Below, piece after piece: positions 28,508 to 36,549 of a stretch of 36,549 bases of DNA. The position numbers and the translations under genes were made by a program. Under the pieces are notes generated by a model that was not told the origin of the DNA, did no database searches, and saw nothing but the letters and a program-made list of their open reading frames with translations. Every line of letters starts with the position of its first letter. The stretch's first letter is position 1. This DNA is from Puniceicoccales bacterium (GTDB lineage: Bacteria; Verrucomicrobiota; Verrucomicrobiia; Opitutales; JAIRLM01). The stretch lies in the NCBI GenBank assembly GCA_031282835.1, contig JAITCU010000033.1, positions 1-36,549 of the forward strand, read 5' to 3'.

Positions 28508-30383
28508 CGTTTATGATGTCATCGTCTGCGGTGCCGGGCACGCCGGATGCGAGGCCGCCGCAGCTGGGTCCCGCTGTGGGGTTCGCACACTCCTGCTCAC
28601 GGGGAACCTGGACACCATCGGCCACATGAGCTGCAACCCGGCGATCGGCGGCCTGGCCAAGGGGCATATGGTCTGCGAAATTGATGCCCTGGGTGGGTTG
28701 ATGGGCGAAAACGCTGACGCCACGGCCATACAGGTACGCATGCTCAACCGATCCAAGGGTGCCGCCGTCCAAGGCCTGCGCGTTCAGTGTGATAAGCGGC
28801 TCTACGCCCTGCGGCTTAAGTATCAATTGGAAAAATTGCCCAACCTCTTCATCACCCAGGGCATCGGTGAAGAACTTCTAGTCAAGGGCGGCCAAATTGA
28901 GGGTGTCCGCACCAACACGGGAGAGGAATTTTACGCCCCTGCTGTCATCTTGACCACGGGGACCTTCCTCCGGGGGAAAATGCACATCGGTCCGCAAAAG
29001 CTATCCGGCGGGCGAATGGGGGACTTTTCCGCGGAGGGGCTAACCGCCGCACTCAATCGACTGGGCGTCGAAACGGGGCGCATGAAAACCGGAACACCAC
29101 CGCGGGTCCTGGGCGCCTCCATAGATTTTTCCAAAATGGAGGAGCAGAAGGGCGACGAAGAGTTGGCCCATTTTGCCTTCCGGGATACCCGCCCCGTGGC
29201 CATGCGGACGGATTTTCCCTTTCTTCCCCTTCTCCGCTCGCCGGAAGACCAGCGTTCCTGCTTTATCACCCACACGTCGGTGCATACGCGGGCAGTGGTT
29301 CTGGAAAATTTGCACCTCTCCCCGCTCTACTCCGGAGAGATCGTTGGCCAGGGCCCTCGCTATTGCCCAAGCATCGAGGATAAATGTAAAAAATTCCCCG
29401 ATCACGAGACTCATCGCTTGTTTTTGGAGCCGGAGGCCATGTGGGGAGATGAGTGGTACATCAACGGCCTTTCCACCAGCTTTCCCATGGGCGTGCAGCG
29501 GAAAATCCTGGCGACGATTCCGGGGTTGGAAAACGCGCACATTTTGCGGCCCGCCTACGCGGTGGAATACGATTACGCGCCACCAACCCAATTGCGCCCG
29601 TCCCTGGAGTCAAAAATCATCAGCGGGCTTTTTTTTGCTGGGCAAATTAATGGCACCTCCGGTTACGAGGAGGCGGCGGTCCAGGGCCTCATCGCCGGAA
29701 TTAATGCATCGGCAAAAGTTCTCGCCAGGGAACCTCTTGTGCTCCAACGGCATGAAGCTTACGCGGGCGTGCTCATCGACGACCTGGTAACCAAGGGCAC
29801 GGCGGAGCCCTACCGGATGTTCACCAGCCGCGCGGAGTTTCGCCTGCTGCTTAACATGGGTAGTGCCGAGGTGCGACTCCTTGACGGAGCCCGGCGCCAC
29901 GGGGTACTTCCGCTGGAACGGGAACGGGCCATTGGAGCAAAAAAAGTGGCCATAGGCCGGGGCGTTGATTTGGGCGAGTCGCTCACCTGGTGCGAGGGAC
30001 AAACCATTGCGGATGCCATCCGCGCGGGGGAGGACGCGGCCCACGTCCTCTGGGAAAATCTTCCAGCGACCAGCGATGAGATCCGACGCGAGATCCTGTA
30101 CCGCATTTCCTATGCCGGCTACCTGTCCCGGGAGTTGCGCCAAGTCGAAAAACTCCGGGACATGGAGGACGTGCCGATCCCAGAGGGTTTCGACTACGAC
30201 TCGGTTCCAAGCCTGCGCAATGAGAGCCGGCAAAAATTAAAGGCCATTCGTCCGGCAAATCTCGGCCAAGCGGGCCGCATCAGTGGGATTAGCGGCGCCG
30301 ACGTGCAATTGGTCTGGGTCGCCATGGGCGCTGCCCGCAGAGGACTTAGATCCAGCAGCGAAAAAAATTTCGCAGCCCGGTAA
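28476..30383 (+). CDS. mnmG: tRNA uridine-5-carboxymethylaminomethyl modification enzyme MnmG (GidA)
   Basis: [98 protein letters not shown]. Confidence 0.98.
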   Translation: MGKMSHRESSNVYDVIVCGAGHAGCEAAAAGSRCGVRTLLLTGNLDTIGHMSCNPAIGGLAKGHMVCEIDALGGLMGENADATAIQVRMLNRSKGAAVQGLRVQCDKRLYALRLKYQLEKLPNLFITQGIGEELLVKGGQIEGVRTNTGEEFYAPAVILTTGTFLRGKMHIGPQKLSGGRMGDFSAEGLTAALNRLGVETGRMKTGTPPRVLGASIDFSKMEEQKGDEELAHFAFRDTRPVAMRTDFPFLPLLRSPEDQRSCFITHTSVHTRAVVLENLHLSPLYSGEIVGQGPRYCPSIEDKCKKFPDHETHRLFLEPEAMWGDEWYINGLSTSFPMGVQRKILATIPGLENAHILRPAYAVEYDYAPPTQLRPSLESKIISGLFFAGQINGTSGYEEAAVQGLIAGINASAKVLAREPLVLQRHEAYAGVLIDDLVTKGTAEPYRMFTSRAEFRLLLNMGSAEVRLLDGARRHGVLPLERERAIGAKKVAIGRGVDLGESLTWCEGQTIADAIRAGEDAAHVLWENLPATSDEIRREILYRISYAGYLSRELRQVEKLRDMEDVPIPEGFDYDSVPSLRNESRQKLKAIRPANLGQAGRISGISGADVQLVWVAMGAARRGLRSSSEKNFAAR

Positions 30384-30474
30384 ACGCATCTAGTAACAGA
30401 ATGTTTTAAAAATCAAAAAACGTTTGACCTTCGATGAATTTTATGCGTTACTTTTTCAAAGTTAGGATCAATCT

Positions 30475-32682
30475 ATGAGTATGCCAGCAAGTAGTTCGCC
30501 TTCGCTTCCTCCTCCTCCTCCTCCTCCTCCTCCTCCGCCTCCTCCGCCTCCTCCGCCTCCTCCGCCTCCTCCGCCTCCTCCGCCGCGCGCAACCCCGCCG
30601 AAAACGGGCCCAATTGCAGAAGGGATGAAGCAGATAGCTGCTGCGACCCCGGACAAACAATCTCCTCCGCAAGATCCACCTCCGCTGCAGAATACACCTC
30701 CTCCGCAAGATCCAGCTCCTCCGCAGAATACACCTCCTCCGCAGGATCCAGCTCCTCCGCAAAATACAACTCCACAGAATGAAGCACCTCCTCCGCAGGA
30801 TTCAGCTCCACAACGGAGATGGGTGTTTGACGTCATACGCAAGCCGTTGGTCGTCGGTCTTTTTGTTGGCGCTGGGACGGCCGTTGTTGGCGTGATTGTC
30901 GTACTATTTGTACCGGGTGTATTTCCAGCACTCTTAATGATTGGTAGTAGCCTCGGACTGGGAACATCTGGAACCGCCGCATTGGTGGCCTCTGCGGTCG
31001 CCGTCATCGGCACCGGTATGGGCTTCGGGGGTAAAGTCATTGCCGAACGCGTGCAAGGTAGTTCCGTATCCCCACAGTCCGATCCTCAAAATCCGCCGCC
31101 GGGCACCCCTCCAGCACAGGAGAATCCGCCGCCGGGGGATGATCAGCCGAACGGTTCCACGCCGAAAAATCCGCCAGAGTCGCCTGCCGCGGGATCTCTC
31201 CAGCCCGCTTCAGGCTCAACAGAAAATTCGAACGCGGAGGCATCAGCATCTCCTGTCGCCCCCACGGGGCTTAAGTTTCGCAAAGCGCCAGATGGCACCC
31301 TGATGTTCCCAGGGGTTCCAGGCCCAGGTGGGAAGCCTACAGAGGTGTTTCAGAAGATTGTCATCCCCGGCCAGGAGCCTCGGCGGCTTAACAGCACAGA
31401 TCTCACAATTAACGGCCTTCTTTCATGGGCAATTCTCGATGGGTGTACTTTGATGGGGAGGGTGCGACTCGAAATGGGCCTAAAGGCGTTTTTTGATCCG
31501 GACCATGCTCTCCCGCCAGCTAACGACCCTAACATGGACGTTGCCGAAACGCTTCGTGCCGCCCCTCCAGACACACCTGGGGCTACGGGAACGAAGGCAC
31601 CTGCTAAATCTCCAACTCCCCCATCTCCCGCCGTTCCGATTGGAAAAGGCCCAGCCCCTGGCCCAGCCGCAGGCAAGCCTCCCGCCGGCTGGTTGCAAAA
31701 AATTCCCAAAGAGCTCCAGGAGCAATATAAGGGACTTACACCACTTACGCCCAGCCAAATGATCCAGGCGCAAGGCGACAAGGGATTTCTGGGATCACCA
31801 GCCAGGATATTGTTGGCATCGGGCGTGACCATTCTGAAGACAGATGGGAGTCCTCTTAAATCAAACGATTTGAAAGACGGCCGAGTTCAACGTGGCCAGG
31901 TATACAGGGATGTCGCCCATGCTATACAGGCAATGATTAACCCTGATGCCATTGAGGGCAACCCAGAGGAATACCCCCCGCGCCCAGTGGAGCCATCAAA
32001 AGATAGCGGTGGTACTGGCAGCGCGCCCTCCGCAACGCCAGGAAAGTCCACGCCGCCGCCACCGGAGTCCTCGAAGGACCCGATCGTTGAGGCTTTGGAA
32101 AAAAACGGATTGACAGTTAATTCGAGTGGAAATCTTTGCTTTGGCAGCATTGAGCTCATAGATATGAATGGTAAGCCGATACCGAAATCCGCTGCAGAAA
32201 ATTGGGCCAATTGTAAGATCCCAACGGTGAAATGCCCTCGCGAATTTTTAATTAAACACAAGGTTCCAAAAGAGGCGATCTGCGGAGAAGATGTAACAAA
32301 ATGCAAATTTAGGGTCCCGCCCGCGCCGAAGGCGATTGGCACTGGTGCTGGTAAGGATGCGGTGCTGGCTGCCATCAAAGGAAAGGTATCTGGTGACATT
32401 ATCAATGTGAAAGATTATGTTTCACCCATTCAGATCTATGATTCTGTTAATCCCGACACTGGGGCGAAATTATTAAATGCAAAGCTGGTGAATTTGTGTG
32501 ATGCGAATGGCATGTCAATTTCGGCTAAATATTTTTCCGTAGACGGAGAAATTGACCCTAAATTTTTAGACAAAAAAACTCTCAAGCTTTTCAAAATTTG
32601 CGCCCCTGGTTTGATTGCCGGTGGCACGACCCAAATCGAACAATTGCTTGCTGACCCCGATTTTATGCCAGGCACTGAATGA
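30475..32682 (+). CDS. Proline-rich uncharacterised protein with poly-Pro tract, TM hairpin and C-terminal ~45-aa repeats
   Basis: 26 consecutive Pro codons at 30508-30585; PPPQDPAPPQNT repeats; PLVVGLFVGAGTAVVGVIVVLFVPGVFPALLMIG...ALVASAVAVIGTGMGFG; C-terminal repeats. Confidence 0.82.
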   Translation: MSMPASSSPSLPPPPPPPPPPPPPPPPPPPPPPPPPPRATPPKTGPIAEGMKQIAAATPDKQSPPQDPPPLQNTPPPQDPAPPQNTPPPQDPAPPQNTTPQNEAPPPQDSAPQRRWVFDVIRKPLVVGLFVGAGTAVVGVIVVLFVPGVFPALLMIGSSLGLGTSGTAALVASAVAVIGTGMGFGGKVIAERVQGSSVSPQSDPQNPPPGTPPAQENPPPGDDQPNGSTPKNPPESPAAGSLQPASGSTENSNAEASASPVAPTGLKFRKAPDGTLMFPGVPGPGGKPTEVFQKIVIPGQEPRRLNSTDLTINGLLSWAILDGCTLMGRVRLEMGLKAFFDPDHALPPANDPNMDVAETLRAAPPDTPGATGTKAPAKSPTPPSPAVPIGKGPAPGPAAGKPPAGWLQKIPKELQEQYKGLTPLTPSQMIQAQGDKGFLGSPARILLASGVTILKTDGSPLKSNDLKDGRVQRGQVYRDVAHAIQAMINPDAIEGNPEEYPPRPVEPSKDSGGTGSAPSATPGKSTPPPPESSKDPIVEALEKNGLTVNSSGNLCFGSIELIDMNGKPIPKSAAENWANCKIPTVKCPREFLIKHKVPKEAICGEDVTKCKFRVPPAPKAIGTGAGKDAVLAAIKGKVSGDIINVKDYVSPIQIYDSVNPDTGAKLLNAKLVNLCDANGMSISAKYFSVDGEIDPKFLDKKTLKLFKICAPGLIAGGTTQIEQLLADPDFMPGTE
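30508..30585 (+). repeat. CCT/CCG trinucleotide and 9-bp microsatellite encoding 26 prolines
   Basis: Run of cct codons followed by ccg cct cct units, read directly. Confidence 0.97.
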
Positions 32683-32700
32683 CCGATACCCCTTATCGGT
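32682..32700 (+). terminator. Short hairpin directly at the stop codon of the proline-rich ORF
   Basis: ACCGATA-cccct-TATCGGT perfect 7-bp stem, but no U-tract; terminator function uncertain. Confidence 0.35.
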
Positions 32701-32803
32701 TATGCCCGTTGAAGACCCACCGTAACTTCTTCGGGTGATCTTGTGGTTTTTTGCCGTGATTTACAAAAAGTTGAACAAAAACCAACTGAAGACCATGGAA
32801 TAC

Positions 32804-32834
32804 TTGACAAACTACTGTTCGCCAGCAATATGGT
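32804..32834 (+). promoter_or_regulatory. Sigma70-like promoter of A2/B2: TTGACA-N17-AATATGGTCT
   Basis: TTGACA at 32804-32809, 17-nt spacer, AATATGGTCT from 32827; same layout as the copy at 10882-10910. Confidence 0.6.
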
Positions 32835-32874
32835 CTGTGAATTCTCGAGAATTTAATTTAAAGAAAGGTTTAAT

Positions 32875-33078
32875 ATGAAAAGTACCGCCGCACCCATGAC
32901 AGATATTTTAGATAGTAGTTGGGGACTACGAACGTTCCCGACCCAAGGACTGACACCTGGCTTCAACCTGGAGCCCCCATTTTTATGGGAATCTCTTGCG
33001 TTTTCCCAACGGGCTAGCCCGCTGCCAGCCGCGAAAGCCATTTTAAAAATATTATCAATGGACAAAAAACTAAGTTAG
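32875..33078 (+). CDS. Small peptide A2 (67 aa), paralogue of 10633..10845
   Basis: MKSTAAPMTDILDSSWGLRTFPTQGLTPGFNLEPPFLWESLAFSQRASPLPAAKAILKILSMDKKLS. Confidence 0.8.
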   Translation: MKSTAAPMTDILDSSWGLRTFPTQGLTPGFNLEPPFLWESLAFSQRASPLPAAKAILKILSMDKKLS

Positions 33079-33098
33079 CCTGTCCGATCGGAGAACCC

Positions 33099-33617
33099 AT
33101 GAAAACCAACAAAAAACTAATGGCGGATTACTGCCCTTGCAAATGTGCTGAAGATAACAGCAGCCTTGAATCATCTAATTGTAATACTGCATTATGGAGA
33201 TCTTTTTATGGATGTTTAAAAATGTTTTTTATTTCGACGTTTCCGTTCCCCGGACATGGTTGTGAATTTTCCCACAGACTTAACTATAAAATTCCTGGAG
33301 GATCTTGTAGTTCTCCAAATGAGAGGTTTCGTCTCCCTGGAAAAAAAGCCTGGCACCATAGGTGTCTTCCAAATTTTCAAGAATCTGCCGCTCTTGCTGC
33401 CGGAGGACTTCCAACACACGAGGATGGAGAAAAATTTTCAATGTCCGCGTACGCCTATCATCGCCGTCCCTGCGCAATTGACCGAGGGTACGCAGGATTT
33501 CCAACTGGAGAACCATGGCCGTGGTCTGAGGAGACTGAACGGTTCCCCGGCCAGAACAATAGGGGCAACAAATGCGCATTTCCCGACCCATGCTCTGGGA
33601 ATGTCGCTGCCGGGTAA
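33099..33617 (+). CDS. Peptide B2 (MKTNKKLMADYCPCKCAEDNSSLESSNCNTALW...); ORF runs antisense into rng, true end uncertain
   Basis: First ~33 codons match B1; beyond about 33200 similarity fades, and from 33280 the ORF is antisense to rng. Confidence 0.45.
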   Translation: MKTNKKLMADYCPCKCAEDNSSLESSNCNTALWRSFYGCLKMFFISTFPFPGHGCEFSHRLNYKIPGGSCSSPNERFRLPGKKAWHHRCLPNFQESAALAAGGLPTHEDGEKFSMSAYAYHRRPCAIDRGYAGFPTGEPWPWSEETERFPGQNNRGNKCAFPDPCSGNVAAG

Positions 33618-34950
33618 TTTGCATGATTCCAAGAGGAGAGATTGGTAAAATTTGAAATCGAGCACTATCATGAGACATCAATTCCTGCATAGCATCAAAA
33701 ACCTGCTTCTGATCCGCCTTGTTCTTCATATCAATGAAGTCAACAATGATGAGCCCACCCAGGTTTCGCAACCGCATCTGGCGGACGATTTCCCGTGCCG
33801 CCTCCAAATTGACCTGCAAAATGAAATTCTTCCCCTCGTCCTTTGTGGCCCGGTGCCCGCTCGTGTTCACATCGATGGCGATGAGCGCCTCCGTCTCTTC
33901 CAAAACGATTTCCCCCCCAGACGGCAGGGAAAGGCGCCGGCTGAACGTACGTTGAACCTGTTTTTCGACATCAAAGTGTTCCAAAATCGGGTCCTCGTCC
34001 TTGTAAAGTTCCACCTTCCCACGCAGCTGAGGGGCGATTTCGTTAATCTCGGAAACAACTTCGTCAAAAACCTGCGGCGAATCAGTTACAATGTGGTCCA
34101 CGTCATCGGTGAGAAAATCTCGCGCGGCTCTGCCGATCAACCCTGGTTCCTTGTAAACCAACCCTGGATCTTCCATTTCGCTGGCCTTCTTGGAAACAGC
34201 TGTCCATCGGGCGAGGAGAATGGACAAATCGCGGACGAAAAACTTCAGCTTCTTCTCCGCCCCAGAGGATCGAATGACAATTCCCATGCCGCTGGGAACG
34301 GTCAGTTTTTCCAAAATGCCCTTAAGTCGTTCCCGTTCCTTCTCGTCTTCAATCTTCCGCGATATGCCACATTGCTCATTGAATGGTGTGAGCATCAAAT
34401 AGCGACCGGTAAGACTAATGTTCGTAGTCACCCTGGCTCCCTTGGTCCCTATCTGCGCCTTCGAAATTTGCACCAAAACCTCCGCTCCCACCGGGTACAT
34501 GCGCGGGATATCCTCGAGGGTGATTTTGGATTTTGTCGAATTTTTGGAGACAATCTCAAAGCTATCATTTGCAGCCGGAAGCATATCCCAATAGTGGAGG
34601 AACGCGTTTTTTTCCTGCCCGGTAATGACAAAGGCTGCTTTCAGCCCGTCCTCCAGTTTTTGAATGCGGCCTTTAAAAATCGCTCCAACCAAGTCTCCCC
34701 CCCGGTACGCATCCGTTTCAAAATTTTCCATTATGCCATCAATGAGCACGGCCACGCGGGTTATTCCCAATTGCCGGCTAATGACGATCTCACGAAATTT
34801 TCGATCACTACGCGTCAGGCCCTTTATGATGCGCTGAAGAAGCGGTTGATCCCTCGCCCGGTCCCTAGATCCGTCCATTAGTTCTCGTTCGTCAATTTTT
34901 TCCCCGTGTGGTTCGGGATCCTGACATGGTAAATTGTTAGAATTTTTCAT
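33280..34950 (-). CDS. rng: Ribonuclease E/G family protein
   Basis: REIVISRQLGITRVAVLIDGIMENFETDAYRGGDLVGAIFKGRIQKLEDGLKAAFVITGQEKNAFLH; ALIAIDVNTSGHRATKDEGKNFILQVNLEAAREIVRQMRLRNLGGLIIVDFIDM. Confidence 0.96.
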   Translation of the reverse strand: MKNSNNLPCQDPEPHGEKIDERELMDGSRDRARDQPLLQRIIKGLTRSDRKFREIVISRQLGITRVAVLIDGIMENFETDAYRGGDLVGAIFKGRIQKLEDGLKAAFVITGQEKNAFLHYWDMLPAANDSFEIVSKNSTKSKITLEDIPRMYPVGAEVLVQISKAQIGTKGARVTTNISLTGRYLMLTPFNEQCGISRKIEDEKERERLKGILEKLTVPSGMGIVIRSSGAEKKLKFFVRDLSILLARWTAVSKKASEMEDPGLVYKEPGLIGRAARDFLTDDVDHIVTDSPQVFDEVVSEINEIAPQLRGKVELYKDEDPILEHFDVEKQVQRTFSRRLSLPSGGEIVLEETEALIAIDVNTSGHRATKDEGKNFILQVNLEAAREIVRQMRLRNLGGLIIVDFIDMKNKADQKQVFDAMQELMSHDSARFQILPISPLGIMQITRQRHSQSMGREMRICCPYCSGRGTVQSPQTTAMVLQLEILRTLGQLRRDGDDRRTRTLKIFLHPRVLEVLRQQERQILENLEDTYGARLFFQGDETSHLENYKILQEFYS

Positions 34951-34976
34951 AAATACTAAAGGTTTTCATTTCTATC

Positions 34977-36188
34977 CTATCCATCGCGGTCCACGTTGCG
35001 CCGCCGCCGATAGACGCTCTGCACAATTCCCTGCAAAATGCAACATACGATCAGAAAGCTTCCGCCATAGCTTAAAAACGGCAGGGGTACGCCGGTAATC
35101 GGCATGAGACCCAAGGTCATGCCCATATTGATCAACACGTGCATGAGAAAAAATACCCCGATGCCCACGGTTAGGTAGCGGCCAAAACGATCGTGGGCCA
35201 GGCCGGCGATGCGAAAGGTATTCCCAATGAGGGTGCACAGGAGCAGCAGCGCCGCTGATGTCCCGAGAAATCCGCGCTCTTCCCCAAGCACGGAAAATAA
35301 GAAATCATTCGTGGACACCGCCTTCGGCAAATAGCCCAGCTGTGCCTGCATGCCATTTCCATGCCCCTTTCCCCAAAATCCGCCGGATCCGATGGAGATA
35401 AGCGACTGGCGCAGATTCCAACTAATCCCCGTCCCCTGCGGGTCCACCACTTCCGGTGCAACGAACCCCATGATGCGGTTGCGTTGGTAATCTTTCAGTG
35501 GAAACCAGGAATGCTTTTGGTAAAGTCCGACGTGCCCGCCTGGGGAAAGGTCATTTGCGTCCAAAAAATTACGGTATCGATAGATGTCCCATGTAACCGC
35601 GCTGAGTACGAGGATGCCAAGGGCGAAAACGGCGAGGAAAAAACGGCCGGACAAGTTGGAAACGTAGAGCATGGCCAAGAGAATGGGGGGGAGGATGAGC
35701 GCAGAACCCAGATCCGGTTGCAGAAAAATAAGAAACCACGGAATAGCAAAAATTATAAGCGCCCGCAGGAGCGGCGACTTGGATTCGCGGATGGGCCCCA
35801 TCTTTGCCCCCGTCAGCGTCCCTGCCAGCATGATCATGGTGGAAAATTTCGCAAACTCAGCTGGTTGCACACACAAGCCAAACATTCCAATCCATCGCAA
35901 TGCACCATAGCGGCGCAAGCCGAAGGGCGACCAGAGCATGAGCAAGGCAAAAATTCCAAAGAGGTAAATCCAATGGGCGCAGCGCAAAAAAAGCGCATAG
36001 TGCCATCGCACACACACTAGGTAACATCCGATTCCCAGCAAAAACCAAACTAGCTGTCCGCGCCACTGGTTACCGTGTATTGAAAGTTGTGCCGATCGAA
36101 TGGACATCACACCCATGAGCACCAAGAGCAGCATACAGGTTGGATTAATCCAATCTCGCTCCCAATTTTTGCACTCAATCTTCCGCAC
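34977..36188 (-). CDS. rodA: Rod shape-determining SEDS protein RodA
   Basis: Polytopic SEDS protein; LGYLPKAVSTNDFLFSVLGEERGFLG; ITGVPLPFLSYGGSFLI. Confidence 0.95.
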   Translation of the reverse strand: MRKIECKNWERDWINPTCMLLLVLMGVMSIRSAQLSIHGNQWRGQLVWFLLGIGCYLVCVRWHYALFLRCAHWIYLFGIFALLMLWSPFGLRRYGALRWIGMFGLCVQPAEFAKFSTMIMLAGTLTGAKMGPIRESKSPLLRALIIFAIPWFLIFLQPDLGSALILPPILLAMLYVSNLSGRFFLAVFALGILVLSAVTWDIYRYRNFLDANDLSPGGHVGLYQKHSWFPLKDYQRNRIMGFVAPEVVDPQGTGISWNLRQSLISIGSGGFWGKGHGNGMQAQLGYLPKAVSTNDFLFSVLGEERGFLGTSAALLLLCTLIGNTFRIAGLAHDRFGRYLTVGIGVFFLMHVLINMGMTLGLMPITGVPLPFLSYGGSFLIVCCILQGIVQSVYRRRRNVDRDG

Positions 36189-36335
36189 GATCGAAATTAT
36201 CTACGCGCTTTGGCCGCAAATGTCAAGATTTTTGCATGCCGGATGCATACCCGCGCCATTTTCCCACGGAGCCCGAAGTAAATCTGGGACGGATGTATCT
36301 TGCAAATATTTGCTGAAACATTTGATCGGGAGCGT

Positions 36336-36411
36336 GGGGGAGTAGCTCAGCGGATAGAGCAGCGGCCTTCTAAGCCGAAGGTCGAGGGTTCGAGTCCCTC
36401 CTCCCCCGCCA
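36336..36411 (+). tRNA. tRNA-Arg(UCU)
   Basis: GGGGGAGTAGCTCAGCGGATAGAGCAGCGGCCTTCTAAGCCGAAGGTCGAGGGTTCGAGTCCCTCCTCCCCCGCCA; anticodon TCT, encoded CCA. Confidence 0.96.
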
Positions 36412-36549
36412 GTGTTGGAGCGGCATAATCCTCCGACTATCAGATGCTTGCGAGAAGATCCGAGCAGGGCTTTGTATTCCGTAATACTACCAAATACCCA
36501 ATCATGGAGCTTTTTTCCTTGCATTCATCCATGCATAAGTCCATGCAAG

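Noticed and set aside
30448-31040. Minus-strand ORFs encoding poly-Glu, poly-Arg or poly-Gly
   Set aside because: They are antisense readings of the CCT/CCG proline microsatellite; the plus-strand 735-aa ORF is the coherent gene.
33652-34881. 409-aa plus-strand ORF
   Set aside because: Fully antisense to rng, which has unmistakable RNase E/G motifs.
35361-36020. 219-aa plus-strand ORF
   Set aside because: Antisense to rodA; low-complexity composition without family signal.
36201-36524. 107-aa minus-strand ORF containing GGGGGTRTLDLRLRRPLLYPLSYSPT
   Set aside because: This is the antisense translation of tRNA-Arg and its flanks, a familiar database artefact; the tRNA explains the sequence.
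36518-36549. CTTGCAT...ATGCAAG inverted repeat at the very end of the window
   Set aside because: Short, truncated by the window edge, and cannot be evaluated without flanking sequence.

Overview
The window is a gene-dense bacterial chromosome segment whose gene content suggests a PVC-like or verrucomicrobial, possibly host-associated lineage; this taxonomic placement is inference. The recognisable housekeeping backbone is glyS (single-chain GlyRS), a YdeI-like protein, a MATE transporter, rseP, coaE, a ferredoxin, an Omp85/BamA-like protein, lysS, mrdA (PBP2), fabD, tRNA-Ser(UGA), a HIT protein, a 7TM-HD (PgpH-like) protein, mnmG, rng (RNase E/G), rodA and tRNA-Arg(UCU). Four accessory features stand out. 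(1) A two-peptide cassette, peptide A of 67-70 aa followed by a peptide starting MKTNKKLMxDY, occurs twice about 22 kb apart (10451-10910 minus and 32804-33290 plus). Both copies carry the same TTGACA-N17-AATATGGTCT promoter-like block, and coding-style divergence suggests a real, apparently uncharacterised small-protein family. (2) An 11-copy 10-bp tandem repeat lies at the 5' end of a large autotransporter-like gene, so each unit gained or lost would shift the reading frame (candidate phase variation). (3) Several large proteins have bilobed transmembrane-hairpin segments reminiscent of Inc-like proteins. One has an in-frame 387-bp tandem duplication. Another has a 26-proline tract and a divergent ~45-aa C-terminal repeat. 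(4) There are several decayed insertion sequences, including two related IS1595-like remnants. No CRISPR array or rRNA was seen.
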